A DNA stretch of 55,279 nt from JAFDWI01 sp964595905. GTDB taxonomy: Bacteria; Actinomycetota; Acidimicrobiia; Acidimicrobiales; Iamiaceae. The notes beneath the pieces were generated by a model. It was not told the DNA's origin. It ran no database searches and saw nothing but the letters and a program-made list of their open reading frames with translations. The stretch lies in the NCBI GenBank assembly GCA_964595905.1, contig CAZQSU010000006.1, forward strand, positions 1 to 55,279, given 5' to 3'. Shown piece by piece: positions 1 through 8,973 of this stretch (positions within the stretch are counted from its first letter, which is position 1; each line of letters starts with the position of its first letter). Position numbers and translations under genes: made by a program.

Positions 1-350
1 GGATCGAGCCGACCCTGATCACCGGCGTCGACAACTCGGCCCGGGTCGCCCGCGAGGAGATCTTCGGACCGGTGCTCGTCGCCATTCCCCACGACGGCGA
101 CGACGACGCGGTGCGCATCGCGAACGACTCGCCCTACGGGCTGTCGGGTTCGATCGCGTCGGCCGACTCCGAACGAGCCTGGGCGGTGGCGAAACGGATT
201 CGCACCGGCACCCTCGGCATCAACGGGGGCATCTGGTACTCGGGCGACGTGCCCTTCGGGGGCTACAAGCAGTCGGGAATCGGCCGCGAGATGGGCGTGG
301 CCGGTTTCGAGGAGTACCTGGAAACCAAATCGATAGCCGAAGGGATCTGA
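1..350 (+). CDS. Aldehyde dehydrogenase, C-terminal fragment
   Basis: This is the 3' end of an NAD(P)-dependent aldehyde dehydrogenase; the start lies outside the window and the reading frame enters at base 3. About 115 residues are visible. They include the family motif EEIFGPVL near the beginning, the NDSPYGLSGSI segment that follows it in this family, and the C-terminal FGGYKQSGIGREMG motif. These belong to the end of the catalytic domain and the oligomerisation tail; the catalytic cysteine is upstream of the window. The stop is 3 bases before the start of the next gene, an SDR, so the two are probably in one operon that oxidises an alcohol or aldehyde. The family assignment is firm and the substrate unknown. 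Confidence 0.93.
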   Translation, partial: IEPTLITGVDNSARVAREEIFGPVLVAIPHDGDDDAVRIANDSPYGLSGSIASADSERAWAVAKRIRTGTLGINGGIWYSGDVPFGGYKQSGIGREMGVAGFEEYLETKSIAEGI

Positions 351-353
351 GCC

Positions 354-1112
354 ATGGACTACACCGACCGCTTCGCGGGCAAGATCGCGATCGTCACCGG
401 ATCCGCCGGGGGCATCGGCGAGGCCTACGCCCGTGCCCTCGCCGACCAGGGCGCCTCGGTCGTCGTCGCCGACATCCAGGCCGACGGCGCGACGACGGTG
501 GCGACGTCGATCACCGATGCCGGCGGCAAGGCGATCGGTGTCGAGGTCGACGTGTCGAGCCCCGAGTCCGCCGACGCCATGGTCGCCGCCACGCTCGACG
601 CCTTCGGCGGGGTGGACCTGCTGGTCAACAACGCCGCCATCTACGGCACGATGAAACTCGACGGGCTCACCACCGTGCCCTGGGACTACTACAAGCACTT
701 CATGTCGGTGAACTTCGACGGTGCGCTGGTGTGTACCCGCGCCGCGTACGAGCACATGACCGCCCGGGGCGGCGGGGCGATCGTCAACCAGTCCTCCACC
801 GCCGCGTACATCTACGGCATGTACTACGGCCTCGCGAAGGTCGGCGTGAACGGGATCACCCAACAGCTCGCCGCCGAACTGGGCCCCCGGGGCATCCGCG
901 TGAACGCCGTGGCCCCCGGGCCGATCGACACCGAGGCGACGCGCACCGTGACCGGCGGGGTCGCCGAGGACATCGCGTCGAAGCTGCCCCTCGCCCGCAT
1001 GGGCCAGCCCGAAGACCTCGTCGGCATGGTGCTGTTCCTGCTGTCGGACGAGGCGAGTTGGATCACCGGCCAGATCTTCAACGTCGACGGCGGCCAGATC
1101 GTCAAGTCGTGA
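354..1112 (+). CDS. SDR family NAD(P)-dependent oxidoreductase
   Basis: A 252-residue classical short-chain dehydrogenase/reductase. The cofactor motif TGSAGGIG is at residues 15-22, the NNA motif near 92-94, the catalytic serine at 147/148 and the YxxxK pair at Tyr158 and Lys162. The C-terminus ends with the common ITGQIFNVDGG segment. The ATG at 354 follows the aldehyde dehydrogenase stop by 3 bases. The stop overlaps the GTG of the next gene by 4 bases, indicating translational coupling. It probably reduces or oxidises a hydroxyl group in the same catabolic pathway as its neighbours; the substrate cannot be read from the sequence. Confidence 0.95.
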   Translation: MDYTDRFAGKIAIVTGSAGGIGEAYARALADQGASVVVADIQADGATTVATSITDAGGKAIGVEVDVSSPESADAMVAATLDAFGGVDLLVNNAAIYGTMKLDGLTTVPWDYYKHFMSVNFDGALVCTRAAYEHMTARGGGAIVNQSSTAAYIYGMYYGLAKVGVNGITQQLAAELGPRGIRVNAVAPGPIDTEATRTVTGGVAEDIASKLPLARMGQPEDLVGMVLFLLSDEASWITGQIFNVDGGQIVKS

Positions 1113-1984
1113 GCGACGACGCAACCTTCGGAGCCGGTTTCATCGGCCTGGGCAACATCGGTGGCCCGATGGCCGAGCGACTCGTCGGATGGCCCGGGGG
1201 GTTCTGGGCCTTCGACGTCGTCGAAGCGGCGACCCGACCCTTCGCCGAAGCAGACGCGCACGTCGCCGGCGACGTCGCCGAGGTCGCCCGGAACTGCGCC
1301 GTGATCTCGGTGATGGTGCGCGACGACGCGCAGGTCCGTGAGGTCATCATCGGTGACGACGGCATCGCCGCCCGTGCCGCGCCAGGCACCGTCGTGGCGA
1401 TCCACTCGACCATCGCCCCCGACACCGCCGCGGACCTGGCAGCTCAGGTTGGCGACGCAGGCATCGAGATCGTCGACGCGCCCGTGTCGGGTGGGGCGAT
1501 GGGCGCCGCGACCGGCGAGTTGGCCGTGATGGTCGGCGGCAGCGACGATGCCGTCGAGCGCTGCCGGCCGGTGTTCGCGCACTGGGCGTCGCTGGTCGCC
1601 CACATGGGACCGGTCGGCGCCGGCACCCGGGCCAAGCTCGCCCGCAACCTGTTGCACTTCGTGAGCTTCGCCGCGGTCGGTGAGGCGATGCGGCTTGCCG
1701 AGGCCGGCGGGGTCGACCTGGTGGCGCTGGGCAACGTGGTACGCCATTCCGACAAGGTGACCGGTGGTCCGGGGTCGATCATGATCCGTGACACCACCGC
1801 GCCCATCGCGCCCGACGACGGGCTCCATGACATCTTCGTCCACGCCCGCGCACTCGGCGCGAAGGACCTCCACCACGCCATCGACCTGGCGGCCGGTCTC
1901 GGCGTCACCACCCCCCTCGCGGAGGCCGCGACACGTCTGCTGCCCGCGGCGCTCGGCGTCCCGAACGATGAGGAGCAACCATGA
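1109..1984 (+). CDS. NAD-binding beta-hydroxyacid dehydrogenase (3-hydroxyisobutyrate dehydrogenase family)
   Basis: A 291-residue protein of the 6-phosphogluconate/3-hydroxyisobutyrate dehydrogenase superfamily. The Rossmann motif GFIGLGNIGGPMAERL begins near residue 10. The substrate-binding DAPVSGG segment is at 123-129 and the catalytic lysine is Lys176 in GAGTRAKLARN. The reading frame stays open far upstream, but homology begins just after GTG 1109, which overlaps the SDR stop by 4 bases. The 3' end overlaps the ATG of the next gene in an ATGA. Family members reversibly oxidise beta-hydroxyacids to semialdehydes, which fits an operon with an aldehyde dehydrogenase. The substrate is unknown. 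Confidence 0.92.
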   Translation: MSDDATFGAGFIGLGNIGGPMAERLVGWPGGFWAFDVVEAATRPFAEADAHVAGDVAEVARNCAVISVMVRDDAQVREVIIGDDGIAARAAPGTVVAIHSTIAPDTAADLAAQVGDAGIEIVDAPVSGGAMGAATGELAVMVGGSDDAVERCRPVFAHWASLVAHMGPVGAGTRAKLARNLLHFVSFAAVGEAMRLAEAGGVDLVALGNVVRHSDKVTGGPGSIMIRDTTAPIAPDDGLHDIFVHARALGAKDLHHAIDLAAGLGVTTPLAEAATRLLPAALGVPNDEEQP

Positions 1985-2379
1985 CCGAAGACGCCGCCCG
2001 AGCTCGAAGGGAGCGCGGCATCGCCATGATGAAGCAGGTGTACGGCTGGGACATCGGCGACGTGCAGGGCGACTTCGTCGAGGCGACCGTCGACCATCTC
2101 TTCGGCGAGGTGTGGGCTTCGGGTGAGATGTCGGTGCGTGAGCGCCGACTGCTGCTCATCGGCTACCTGCTGGGCAGCGGCCAGGACGACGTGGTCGGCC
2201 TGCAACTCGACTGTGCCACCCAGATCGGCGAACTGTCGATCGACGAGTTACGTGAGATCGTGCTGTTCATGGCCCATTACGCCGGCTGGCCGATCGCGGC
2301 ACGCATGAACTCCAAGGTCGAAGAACTCAGCGCGCGTCGACGCCAGGCCACCGGAGCCGACGAAACGCCGGAGCCATGA
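1981..2379 (+). CDS. Carboxymuconolactone decarboxylase family protein
   Basis: A 132-residue all-helical protein resembling the carboxymuconolactone decarboxylase (PcaC/AhpD-like) fold. The segment LLLIGYLLGSGQDDVVGLQL and the later ELREIVLFMAHYAGWPIAA match the conserved helices. The CxxC pair of AhpD-type peroxidases is absent, so a redox role is unlikely and a PcaC-like role is possible. It overlaps both neighbours by 4 bases. Proteins of this family commonly sit in aromatic or carbon-compound degradation operons. The specific reaction is not determined. Confidence 0.85.
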   Translation: MTEDAARARRERGIAMMKQVYGWDIGDVQGDFVEATVDHLFGEVWASGEMSVRERRLLLIGYLLGSGQDDVVGLQLDCATQIGELSIDELREIVLFMAHYAGWPIAARMNSKVEELSARRRQATGADETPEP

Positions 2380-3653
2380 ACCTCACCCATGACCAGCTGG
2401 CGACCGTCGCCCGTGAACTGTTGTTGTGTGGTCATCTGATCGACCGGGTCACGATGCCCCATGTTCTGGGTACCTGGGACCGCGAGACCATGCGCGACAT
2501 CGCGATCGACGAGTGGATGGGGGCGTCGCCGCTCTACACCCGGCGGACCCAGGCGCTGCTCGGGATCGAAGGCGACGGCGTGACGGCGATCTTCAAGGCG
2601 ATGCAGTTCGACATCGGCGCTCCGCCCCAGTTCATGGACTTCCGTTACACGGTGCACGACGAGCACCACGGTGAGTTCTGGCTCGATCACTGCGGTGCGC
2701 TGATGGACGTCGAGCCGATGGGCCCGGAGTACGTGTTCACCATGTGTCACGAGATCGAGGACCCGACCTTCGACGCCACCGCGTGGGCGACCAACTCCCG
2801 CGCCCGGATGCGGCCCATCCACCGGCCTCCCCGCGAACCGGCCGACCGCCACCCGCACTGCGCGTGGACCGTGACGATCGACCCGGAGGCCGCGCCCCTG
2901 CCCGAACCCGAGATGGCGACCCTCGTGGCCGGCACGAAGGCGGCCCGGCTGCCGCTCGCGACGGCCGGGCCGGACGTCCCCACCGACGACGGCGTCGCCG
3001 ACTACGCCGGCCCCCTGGTCGACGACATCGACTTCGACGCATTCTCGTCCGCGACCCTCGTCGCACTGATCGCCGAGATCTCCCTGCAACAGCATCTGCT
3101 CGCCATCGCCGGGCTGGCATCGATCGCCGGCCGCTTCGGTGTCGACGCCGCTCGAGAGGTCGGCCGTCACCAACTCACCGGCGCCGCCGGCGTCACGGCC
3201 GAACGCCTGCACACCGCGCTCGGGCTCGGCACCTGCCTCGGCGATCTCGCCGAGATCCTGCGCATCCATCCGCTCCTCCGCCCGGCCGACTACGTCGCCG
3301 CCCAGGTCACGGTCGGAGAAGACGAGCTGCGCCTCGACGTCGCGGACTGCCCGGCTCTGCACGAGACGCCCAACATTTCATGGCCGGCGTTGCTGCTGGG
3401 AGACGAGCCGACAGCGCTCGAGGTCATCGCCCAGTCCGTCGATGCGACCCTGCGCGTCGAGCAGGTCGAGGCGCGACCCGGTGCCGCGGCCTCGTTCGTG
3501 GCGCGGGGTGGTGGCGCACCGGCACGGCGGCACGCCGACGTCGAGTTCGCCCGGTTCTCCACCGGGGCGGACTTCGCGTTCAGCGACGAGGGGACCCGGG
3601 TGCGCTTGCGCGCTCGGCGAGCCCGGCCAGCAGATCGACCAACCCCGGTCTGA
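2376..3653 (+). CDS. Conserved-looking hypothetical protein, 425 aa, possible internal duplication
   Basis: I do not recognise this family with confidence. The protein is soluble, with no signal peptide or membrane segment. The N-terminal half contains His/Cys-rich motifs (FWLDHCGALMD, then VFTMCHEIEDPTFDATA, then HCAWTV). The C-terminal half has a similar layout (VTVGEDELRLDVADCPAL, then WPALL, then ALEVIAQSVDATL), suggesting two related alpha/beta halves. The N-half faintly resembles thiazoline-carboxylate-hydrolase-like or heme/vinyl-binding folds; this is a guess. It overlaps the upstream carboxymuconolactone-decarboxylase-like gene by 4 bases, so it belongs to the same catabolic operon. 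Its last 74 bases overlap the convergent PqqD-like gene. Confidence 0.75.
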   Translation: MNLTHDQLATVARELLLCGHLIDRVTMPHVLGTWDRETMRDIAIDEWMGASPLYTRRTQALLGIEGDGVTAIFKAMQFDIGAPPQFMDFRYTVHDEHHGEFWLDHCGALMDVEPMGPEYVFTMCHEIEDPTFDATAWATNSRARMRPIHRPPREPADRHPHCAWTVTIDPEAAPLPEPEMATLVAGTKAARLPLATAGPDVPTDDGVADYAGPLVDDIDFDAFSSATLVALIAEISLQQHLLAIAGLASIAGRFGVDAAREVGRHQLTGAAGVTAERLHTALGLGTCLGDLAEILRIHPLLRPADYVAAQVTVGEDELRLDVADCPALHETPNISWPALLLGDEPTALEVIAQSVDATLRVEQVEARPGAAASFVARGGGAPARRHADVEFARFSTGADFAFSDEGTRVRLRARRARPADRPTPV

Positions 3654-4254
3654 GCAGCATCGAACGGTCGTCGATCGCGCGCACGATCACCATGAAGCGC
3701 TCGGCCGGAGCCTCGCCCCTCTCGCGGCCACCCGACCCGGCGACTTCGACGTCGGTGACCCGTCGTCTCCGCAGCCACCGTCGAATCGTGGCCGCCGTGC
3801 CCTCTGGACCGTCTTCGAGGGCGACGAGCACGCGCTCGGGCGACGACGGGTCGATCAGCACCGTCGACCCGTCGCGGCTCGCCGAACCCCGGAGGACGAC
3901 CTCGACCGAGGCGGCCCGGGCGGGAGTGTCGAGGTCGTGTCCGTCGCTGGGGGGATTCGCCGGATCCGCGTCACAGACCACCCCACGGCCCTTGAGCCGT
4001 CGGAGCACCTCGATCAGGTTCCGTGCGTCGATCGGATCGAGCGAAGCAGGGTCGATGCTCAGTGCTTCGGCGACCGGTCGCCCGTCGAGTTGCCCCCAGA
4101 TCGCCGCCCAGATCGGGGTGAGCGCCTGGACGTCGCCGTGGGCGACCCGGACGATGCACGGGGTGCCCGACACCTCGGTGTAGCGCGCATCGGGGGAGCG
4201 GACCAGACGAGCGCCCCAATGCACCGGTTCGAGGACCCCCGGATCGTCATGCAC
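3580..4254 (-). CDS. PqqD-like (peptide-chaperone fold) protein with C-terminal extension
   Basis: A 224-residue protein read from GTG 4254, which overlaps the stop of the upstream glycosyltransferase by 8 bases. Residues about 8-95 look like a PqqD-type winged-helix domain: a strand-rich start, then LTPIWAAIWGQLDGRP at 46-60, then a helical IEVLRRLKGRGVV end. The remaining roughly 130 residues (RWLRRRRVTDVEVAG and a leucine-rich tail) are not recognised. PqqD-like domains bind precursor peptides in RiPP systems, but they also occur as orphan proteins in exopolysaccharide loci. Here it is the last gene of the minus arm. The domain assignment is moderate and the function open. Confidence 0.7.
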   Translation of the reverse strand: MHDDPGVLEPVHWGARLVRSPDARYTEVSGTPCIVRVAHGDVQALTPIWAAIWGQLDGRPVAEALSIDPASLDPIDARNLIEVLRRLKGRGVVCDADPANPPSDGHDLDTPARAASVEVVLRGSASRDGSTVLIDPSSPERVLVALEDGPEGTAATIRRWLRRRRVTDVEVAGSGGRERGEAPAERFMVIVRAIDDRSMLLRPGLVDLLAGLAERASAPGSPRR

Positions 4255-5341
4255 GGGTGGCGTCGTCCACGACCTGCCTGAAACGCTCGATGAACGATGC
4301 CTCCGAGAACGTCTCGGCACGCTTCCGCATGGCGTCGCGGTCCCAGTCGTGGGTCGCTGCTCGTTCGAGTGCGACCCGCAGTCGAATCGGGTCGGGCGCG
4401 TCGAAGAAGATGCCGGACACATCCGGTTCGACGGTCTCGAGAAAGCCTCCGGCCGCGACGACGACCACCGGGGTACCGAATCCCATCGCCTCGAGCGGCG
4501 TCAGACCGAAGTCCTCCTGCGACGCGGTGACCAGCGCCTGCGCGTGCGCGTACAGCCAGCGGAGTTCCGCGTCGGTCACCGACGGGAAGAACGTCGTGAC
4601 CTCGGGTGCGCGGGCAGCGAGGCGTTCCGCGTCGGGACCGTCGCCGACGACGACGAGGCGGGTGCCGCCGAGTGACCGGACCGCGTCGATCACGACGTCG
4701 ACCCGTTTGTAGGGCAGGAGGCGGGCGACCGTGAGCACGAAGCCGGGCTCCAGGCCCTCCAGGGCCTGTTGCTCACCATCGGCGGACAGCCCGGGCGGCG
4801 GGTAGATCACTTCCGCGTCGCGCCCCCAGTGGGTCCGGATCCGTTCCCGCGCGACGCCCGAACCGGCGAACACGAGGTCGGCGGTTTCGGCCGCCCGACG
4901 GTCCCATCGTCGGAGCGGTGGGGAGAACGGCGCGAGGCCCCACCGGTAGAACCGTGGCAGGTTCGCCAGGTATTCGTCCTGTTGATACAGCCACCGCGCC
5001 GTGTTGTGCGCGTAGACGATCTTCACGCCACTCGTCGGCATCGCGTGCGACCAGCCGGTCGACTGGCAGATCGTGACCTCCGCGTCGATTCGGTGACGCT
5101 CGACCACCGGAGCGAGCACCGGCAGCGCGAGTCGCGGGTTGCGGCGCAGTGGTCCGATCCGTTGCAGCGGCGTCGTGTGGAGTTCGTGATCGGCGAACTC
5201 ACCGTAGGTGGTGGTCGGTTCGTGGACGGTCGTGTACAACGGCGCGTCGGGAAATGCCCGGCCGAGGGCGAGCAGCGCCCGCTCGGCGCCACCGCGTTGG
5301 GTCAGATAGTCGTGCGCGAGGGCGACCGGTGTCCGGGTCAT
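4247..5341 (-). CDS. Glycosyltransferase family 4
   Basis: A 364-residue GT-B fold glycosyltransferase. The N-terminal acceptor domain starts ALAHDYLTQRGGAERAL. The donor domain has the GT4 signature VARLLPYKRVDVVI (about 205-218), VVGDGPD near 231-237, and the E-x7-E pair at Glu276 and Glu284 in EDFGLTPLEAMGFGTPVV. I chose ATG 5341, which leaves 19 bases after the upstream sugar-transferase stop, over an in-frame ATG at 5419 that would overlap that gene by 59 bases. It probably adds a sugar from a nucleotide donor to the lipid-linked intermediate made by the neighbouring sugar-phosphate transferase, on the cytoplasmic face of the membrane. Confidence 0.92.
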   Translation of the reverse strand: MTRTPVALAHDYLTQRGGAERALLALGRAFPDAPLYTTVHEPTTTYGEFADHELHTTPLQRIGPLRRNPRLALPVLAPVVERHRIDAEVTICQSTGWSHAMPTSGVKIVYAHNTARWLYQQDEYLANLPRFYRWGLAPFSPPLRRWDRRAAETADLVFAGSGVARERIRTHWGRDAEVIYPPPGLSADGEQQALEGLEPGFVLTVARLLPYKRVDVVIDAVRSLGGTRLVVVGDGPDAERLAARAPEVTTFFPSVTDAELRWLYAHAQALVTASQEDFGLTPLEAMGFGTPVVVVAAGGFLETVEPDVSGIFFDAPDPIRLRVALERAATHDWDRDAMRKRAETFSEASFIERFRQVVDDATRA

Positions 5342-5360
5342 CGTGTCGAGGGTGGGAGGC

Positions 5361-6935
5361 TCAGTAAGCACCGTTACCGGCGAGGACCGCCTTCGCAGTC
5401 TTGGCGAGAATGATCGCATCCAGCAGCGGCGACCAGTTCTCGACGTAGTACAGGTCGAGCCTGACGGTCTCTTCCCACGACAGGTCGGAGCGCCCCGACA
5501 CCTGCCACAGACCCGTGATGCCGGGCTTCACCATGAGTCGACGTCGAGTGGTGCCTTCGTACTGTTCGACCTCGGCAGGAAGCGGTGGACGGGGCCCGAC
5601 CAGCGCCATGTCACCGCGCACCACGTTCCAGAGCTGGGGAAGCTCGTCGAGCGAGAACTTGCGAAGCCAGCCGCCGACCCGCGTGACCCGGGGATCATCC
5701 CGGATCTTGAACAGCACGCCGTCGTGTTCGTTCTGGTCGTCGAGCTCGTCGACCATCTTCTCGGCCCCGTCGACCATCGAGCGGAACTTGAGCATCTCGA
5801 ACTCTTCACCGTCGCGGGCGACCCGTGTCTGGCGGAACAGGATCGGCCCCTTCGACGAGCACTTCACGGCGACGGCGATGGCGAGGAACACCGGTGACAG
5901 CACGATGCACGCGACCAGCGCGAGGAAGCGTTCGAACACCGACTTGACGGCCTGGGCGACGCCCGTGACGTGGGGCTCGTCGACGAGCAGCAGCGGAAGA
6001 CCAGCGGCAGGGCGCGACACGATCCGCGGACCGGCGATCTCCGCCAGGTCGGGTGCCATCAACAACTGGATGCCCGTGTCGTGGAGTTTCCACGCCAGCG
6101 AACGCAGCGACTCGTCCTCGAAGAGTTCGCCGCCGCTGAGCGCGACCGCGTCGATCGACAGGTCATCGATGTCGCGGACGAGATCGTCGGGTTCGCCGAG
6201 GACGGCCACGCCCGCGGTGTCGGGCGCCACGATGTAGTTGCGGAGGCCGTACAGGTAGGCGCCCTCGACCTGATAGCCGACGTGCGGGCTCCGGGCGAAG
6301 TGTTCGGTGACGTTGCCGACCGCGGGCGCACGGGAGACCAACACCAACCGGCGCAGGTCGCGCCCGCGGGCGCGCCGTCGGTGCAGACGCTTGCGAACGA
6401 CCAAGCGCGCGAGCATGCTGAAGACCAGCAGCAGCGGGAAGAAGACGGCGAACAGTCCCCGCGAGATCGGCATGCCGCCCATGAACGCGGCCGCGCAGAT
6501 GAGCGTGAAGAGCACGAACACCGCGCGCATGACGTTCGTGTACTCGTCAGGTGACGAACCGATGAGCGACCGGTCGTACGCGTGGTTCAATGCGAGCACT
6601 CCGAGCCACGCGGGGATTCCGGCGACGGCGAGAGCCAGGTACGAGACGTGGTGGCCGAACATCGTGAGCACTTCGTTGATGCGGCCGGCCATGAGCATCG
6701 CGGCGATCATCTCGGCCGCGACGAACGCGACGAGGTCCGCGGAGATCACCTGTCGGAGCAGGCGGGCCTCCCAGCCCTGGTTGACGGCATCTGCGTCGAA
6801 GAGCCTCACGCGGGCGTCATGGTCGACGAACTCGGCCGTGCGATGGCCTCGGGAGGCCTCGGACCACGATCCGCGCACGCCCGGAACCGCTGCATCCCTC
6901 CAAGTTGGATTGGGCAAGATGCGCTGCTCGCTCAC
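5361..6935 (-). CDS. Polyprenyl glycosylphosphotransferase (exopolysaccharide initiating sugar transferase)
   Basis: A membrane protein of about 524 residues. The N-terminal part has several hydrophobic segments and a CoA-binding-like domain. The C-terminal about 190 residues form the bacterial sugar-transferase domain, with GPILFRQTRVARDGEEF, the FKIRDDPRVTRVGGWLRKFS segment, DELPQLWNVVRGDMALVGPR and the end motif KPGITGLWQVSGR. Family enzymes transfer a hexose-1-phosphate from a UDP-sugar to undecaprenyl phosphate, the first step of polysaccharide repeat-unit assembly. GTG 6935 is preferred because GAGGAG lies about 14 bases upstream; an in-frame ATG at 6992 would add 19 residues. The upstream gap of 157 bases to the Wzz/kinase gene shows no obvious feature. 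Confidence 0.93.
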   Translation of the reverse strand: MSEQRILPNPTWRDAAVPGVRGSWSEASRGHRTAEFVDHDARVRLFDADAVNQGWEARLLRQVISADLVAFVAAEMIAAMLMAGRINEVLTMFGHHVSYLALAVAGIPAWLGVLALNHAYDRSLIGSSPDEYTNVMRAVFVLFTLICAAAFMGGMPISRGLFAVFFPLLLVFSMLARLVVRKRLHRRRARGRDLRRLVLVSRAPAVGNVTEHFARSPHVGYQVEGAYLYGLRNYIVAPDTAGVAVLGEPDDLVRDIDDLSIDAVALSGGELFEDESLRSLAWKLHDTGIQLLMAPDLAEIAGPRIVSRPAAGLPLLLVDEPHVTGVAQAVKSVFERFLALVACIVLSPVFLAIAVAVKCSSKGPILFRQTRVARDGEEFEMLKFRSMVDGAEKMVDELDDQNEHDGVLFKIRDDPRVTRVGGWLRKFSLDELPQLWNVVRGDMALVGPRPPLPAEVEQYEGTTRRRLMVKPGITGLWQVSGRSDLSWEETVRLDLYYVENWSPLLDAIILAKTAKAVLAGNGAY

Positions 6936-7092
6936 GATTACGGTTGCTTCTCCTCGAGGGTCGCACCTTGCGACACGATCCGATCGGTGCACGCCACTGC
7001 GGTGTCGCGCCCAGTCGACCAGTTCAGCATGTGACCTTCGCTACGTCAATGCCGTCCGGGGGTCGATGGGACGACGGCTGCCGCAGTCCGGC

Positions 7093-8937
7093 TCAGGAAT
7101 GTGAAATGGGTACTTCGTGGTCGGCCGTCTCGTCCGCCGGCGAGACCACCTCGATGTCGGGGCCACTGCTGCGGCTACGACGCTTCTTCTTCGACCTCTT
7201 CGACGGCGAGGGGTCTTCGCCGCTGTAGTAGTAGTAGTACGAGGAGTCGTTGTAGCCGTAGCCGTAGTAGTTCTCCATCTCCTTACGGTCGCAACCGTTC
7301 AGCACGACGCCCAGGACGTCTGCCCGGAGTCGGCTCAGTACGGTGGCTGCCCGCTGGGCGGCGTTGGTCCGGGTCCGACCGGCACGCAGCACCAGAAGGG
7401 TCGCGTCGGCGGCGGCCAGCAGGTCGATGGCGTCGTTCGTCGTGAGCATCGGCGGCGTGTCGACGATGACCACGTCGAAGTCGTTCTGGTGGTGTGCGAT
7501 GAGCTTGCGCAACTCGAACACCGTGTCGCCGGCGGCACCGACGCCGTGCGGGGCGCTGAGGAACGAGACGCCTTCGACGCGGGTCGCCGCCGGCGCATCG
7601 GGATCGTCGAGGTTCGTGACCGGCGCGAGGAACTTGGCGAGGGCCGGACGACGGAAGTCCGCGTCGACGGCGAGCACCCGGCGTCCCGTGTCGGCGAAGG
7701 CTGCCGCGAGGTTCGCGGACGTCGTCGTCTTGCCTTCGCTGGGGTTCGGCGAGGTGATGAGGATCACCGGAGCGTGCGTCGACGTCGCGTCGTCGGTCTC
7801 GATTCCGAGGGGACGCTCGGTCGCCGATTCGCCCAACGAGAACAGCGCCGCGGTGCAGGTGGCCCGGTAGCGCTCGGCGATCGGTGACTTCGCCGAGTCG
7901 ATCATGGCGATCGCGTGCGTGGCCGCCTCGTCGGAATCCAGATGTGGGATCTCCGCGAGCACGGGCAGGTCACACAGCGACTCGACTCGGGCACGGCTGC
8001 GGACCTTGTCGTCCCAGGCTTCGATGACGAAGCTGATGACGATCCCGATGGCGAGGCCGATGGCGCCACCGATGAGGATCAACTGGAGCCGACCGGGGAC
8101 GGTGGGCCGCGACAGGTCCGTCTCGTCGATGGTGTCGTCGGATGGGGTGACCGGGGTGTTGCCCTGCTGGAACTTCCCGGGAAGGTTGATCGCGTTCTCG
8201 AGCCGTGCCTGGTAGCCGGCCTGGTTGATCTCGATCGCGTGGGCCTCCTGGGAGGTCGCGAGCCCGAGCTTCGATGGCGAACTGCCGATCGCCGCGAGCT
8301 GCGACTTCACCGCGTTCAACTGTCCGCTCGCGATGGCGAGTTGCGCTGCCTGGGCCGGGTCCCCGGACAACTCGTCGACCCGTGCCTGCAGAACGGTCTG
8401 CTGGTCGCTGAGCGCCTTGATCTGCGATTCGTACGCTTTCGAGGCCCGTTCGTCGGCCATGCGGGCGAGGTTCGACGCGGCGGTGTCGGCGAGACGTTCG
8501 GCGATTCGCGGGTTCTCCGCGATGCCCACGACGTCGATGGCGGACGCTTCGCCACGCACCTGCGCGGCGAGGTGGTGACCGGTCACCACCGGATTCCAGT
8601 GCACCTTCTTCGCGACGGCGTCGATCAGGGTCTCGTCCTGGACGAGTTGTGCCGCTCGGTCGAGGGTGTAACCCTGCCCGTTGGAGTTGTCCGTGGTGCC
8701 GGCGTCACCCGACATGACCAGCGTGTTGACCGCCTTGTAGTAATGGGTGGTCACCGGTTCCTGCTTGATGAAGAAACTGGCGACGAAGCCGAGGAGGAGC
8801 CCGCCCGCGAGGCACAGCACACTGATGCGTGCACGCCGACGGAGCACCCCTGCGTAATGGCGCAGCGGATTGTCCGGCTCGTTGAAGTTCGGTTCGGGCT
8901 GTCGACCAGCGCGCGGGTCAGAGTCGAGTGTGGCCAA
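7093..8937 (-). CDS. Polysaccharide co-polymerase with BY-kinase domain and C-terminal tyrosine cluster
   Basis: A 614-residue fusion of a Wzz-type chain-length regulator and a bacterial tyrosine kinase (CpsC/CpsD or Wzc-like). There are two membrane segments at about 37-56 and 284-304, with a coiled-coil-rich extracytoplasmic loop between them (about 140-215). The kinase domain has Walker A SPNPSEGKTTT (396-406, Lys403), Walker A' LAVDADFRRP (422-431) and Walker B VVIVDTPP (489-496). The tail carries nine tyrosines at 557, 558, 560, 562 and 567-571, the expected autophosphorylation cluster, followed by a basic KRSKKKRRSRS stretch. Such proteins control polymer length and export by phosphorylation cycling. 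A second copy without the tyrosine tail lies upstream at 10151-11923. Confidence 0.95.
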   Translation of the reverse strand: MATLDSDPRAGRQPEPNFNEPDNPLRHYAGVLRRRARISVLCLAGGLLLGFVASFFIKQEPVTTHYYKAVNTLVMSGDAGTTDNSNGQGYTLDRAAQLVQDETLIDAVAKKVHWNPVVTGHHLAAQVRGEASAIDVVGIAENPRIAERLADTAASNLARMADERASKAYESQIKALSDQQTVLQARVDELSGDPAQAAQLAIASGQLNAVKSQLAAIGSSPSKLGLATSQEAHAIEINQAGYQARLENAINLPGKFQQGNTPVTPSDDTIDETDLSRPTVPGRLQLILIGGAIGLAIGIVISFVIEAWDDKVRSRARVESLCDLPVLAEIPHLDSDEAATHAIAMIDSAKSPIAERYRATCTAALFSLGESATERPLGIETDDATSTHAPVILITSPNPSEGKTTTSANLAAAFADTGRRVLAVDADFRRPALAKFLAPVTNLDDPDAPAATRVEGVSFLSAPHGVGAAGDTVFELRKLIAHHQNDFDVVIVDTPPMLTTNDAIDLLAAADATLLVLRAGRTRTNAAQRAATVLSRLRADVLGVVLNGCDRKEMENYYGYGYNDSSYYYYYSGEDPSPSKRSKKKRRSRSSGPDIEVVSPADETADHEVPISHS

Positions 8938-8973
8938 CGGGACCTTCCCAGGGTTTCGCGGGAGCGAGTCAGT

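Noticed and set aside
3580..3653. 74-base tail-to-tail overlap between the unassigned protein and the PqqD-like gene
   Set aside because: Both frames are open with plausible stops and the overlap is at the C-termini of both proteins, so it may be real or reflect a slightly long call. It is not strong enough to treat as a nested gene.
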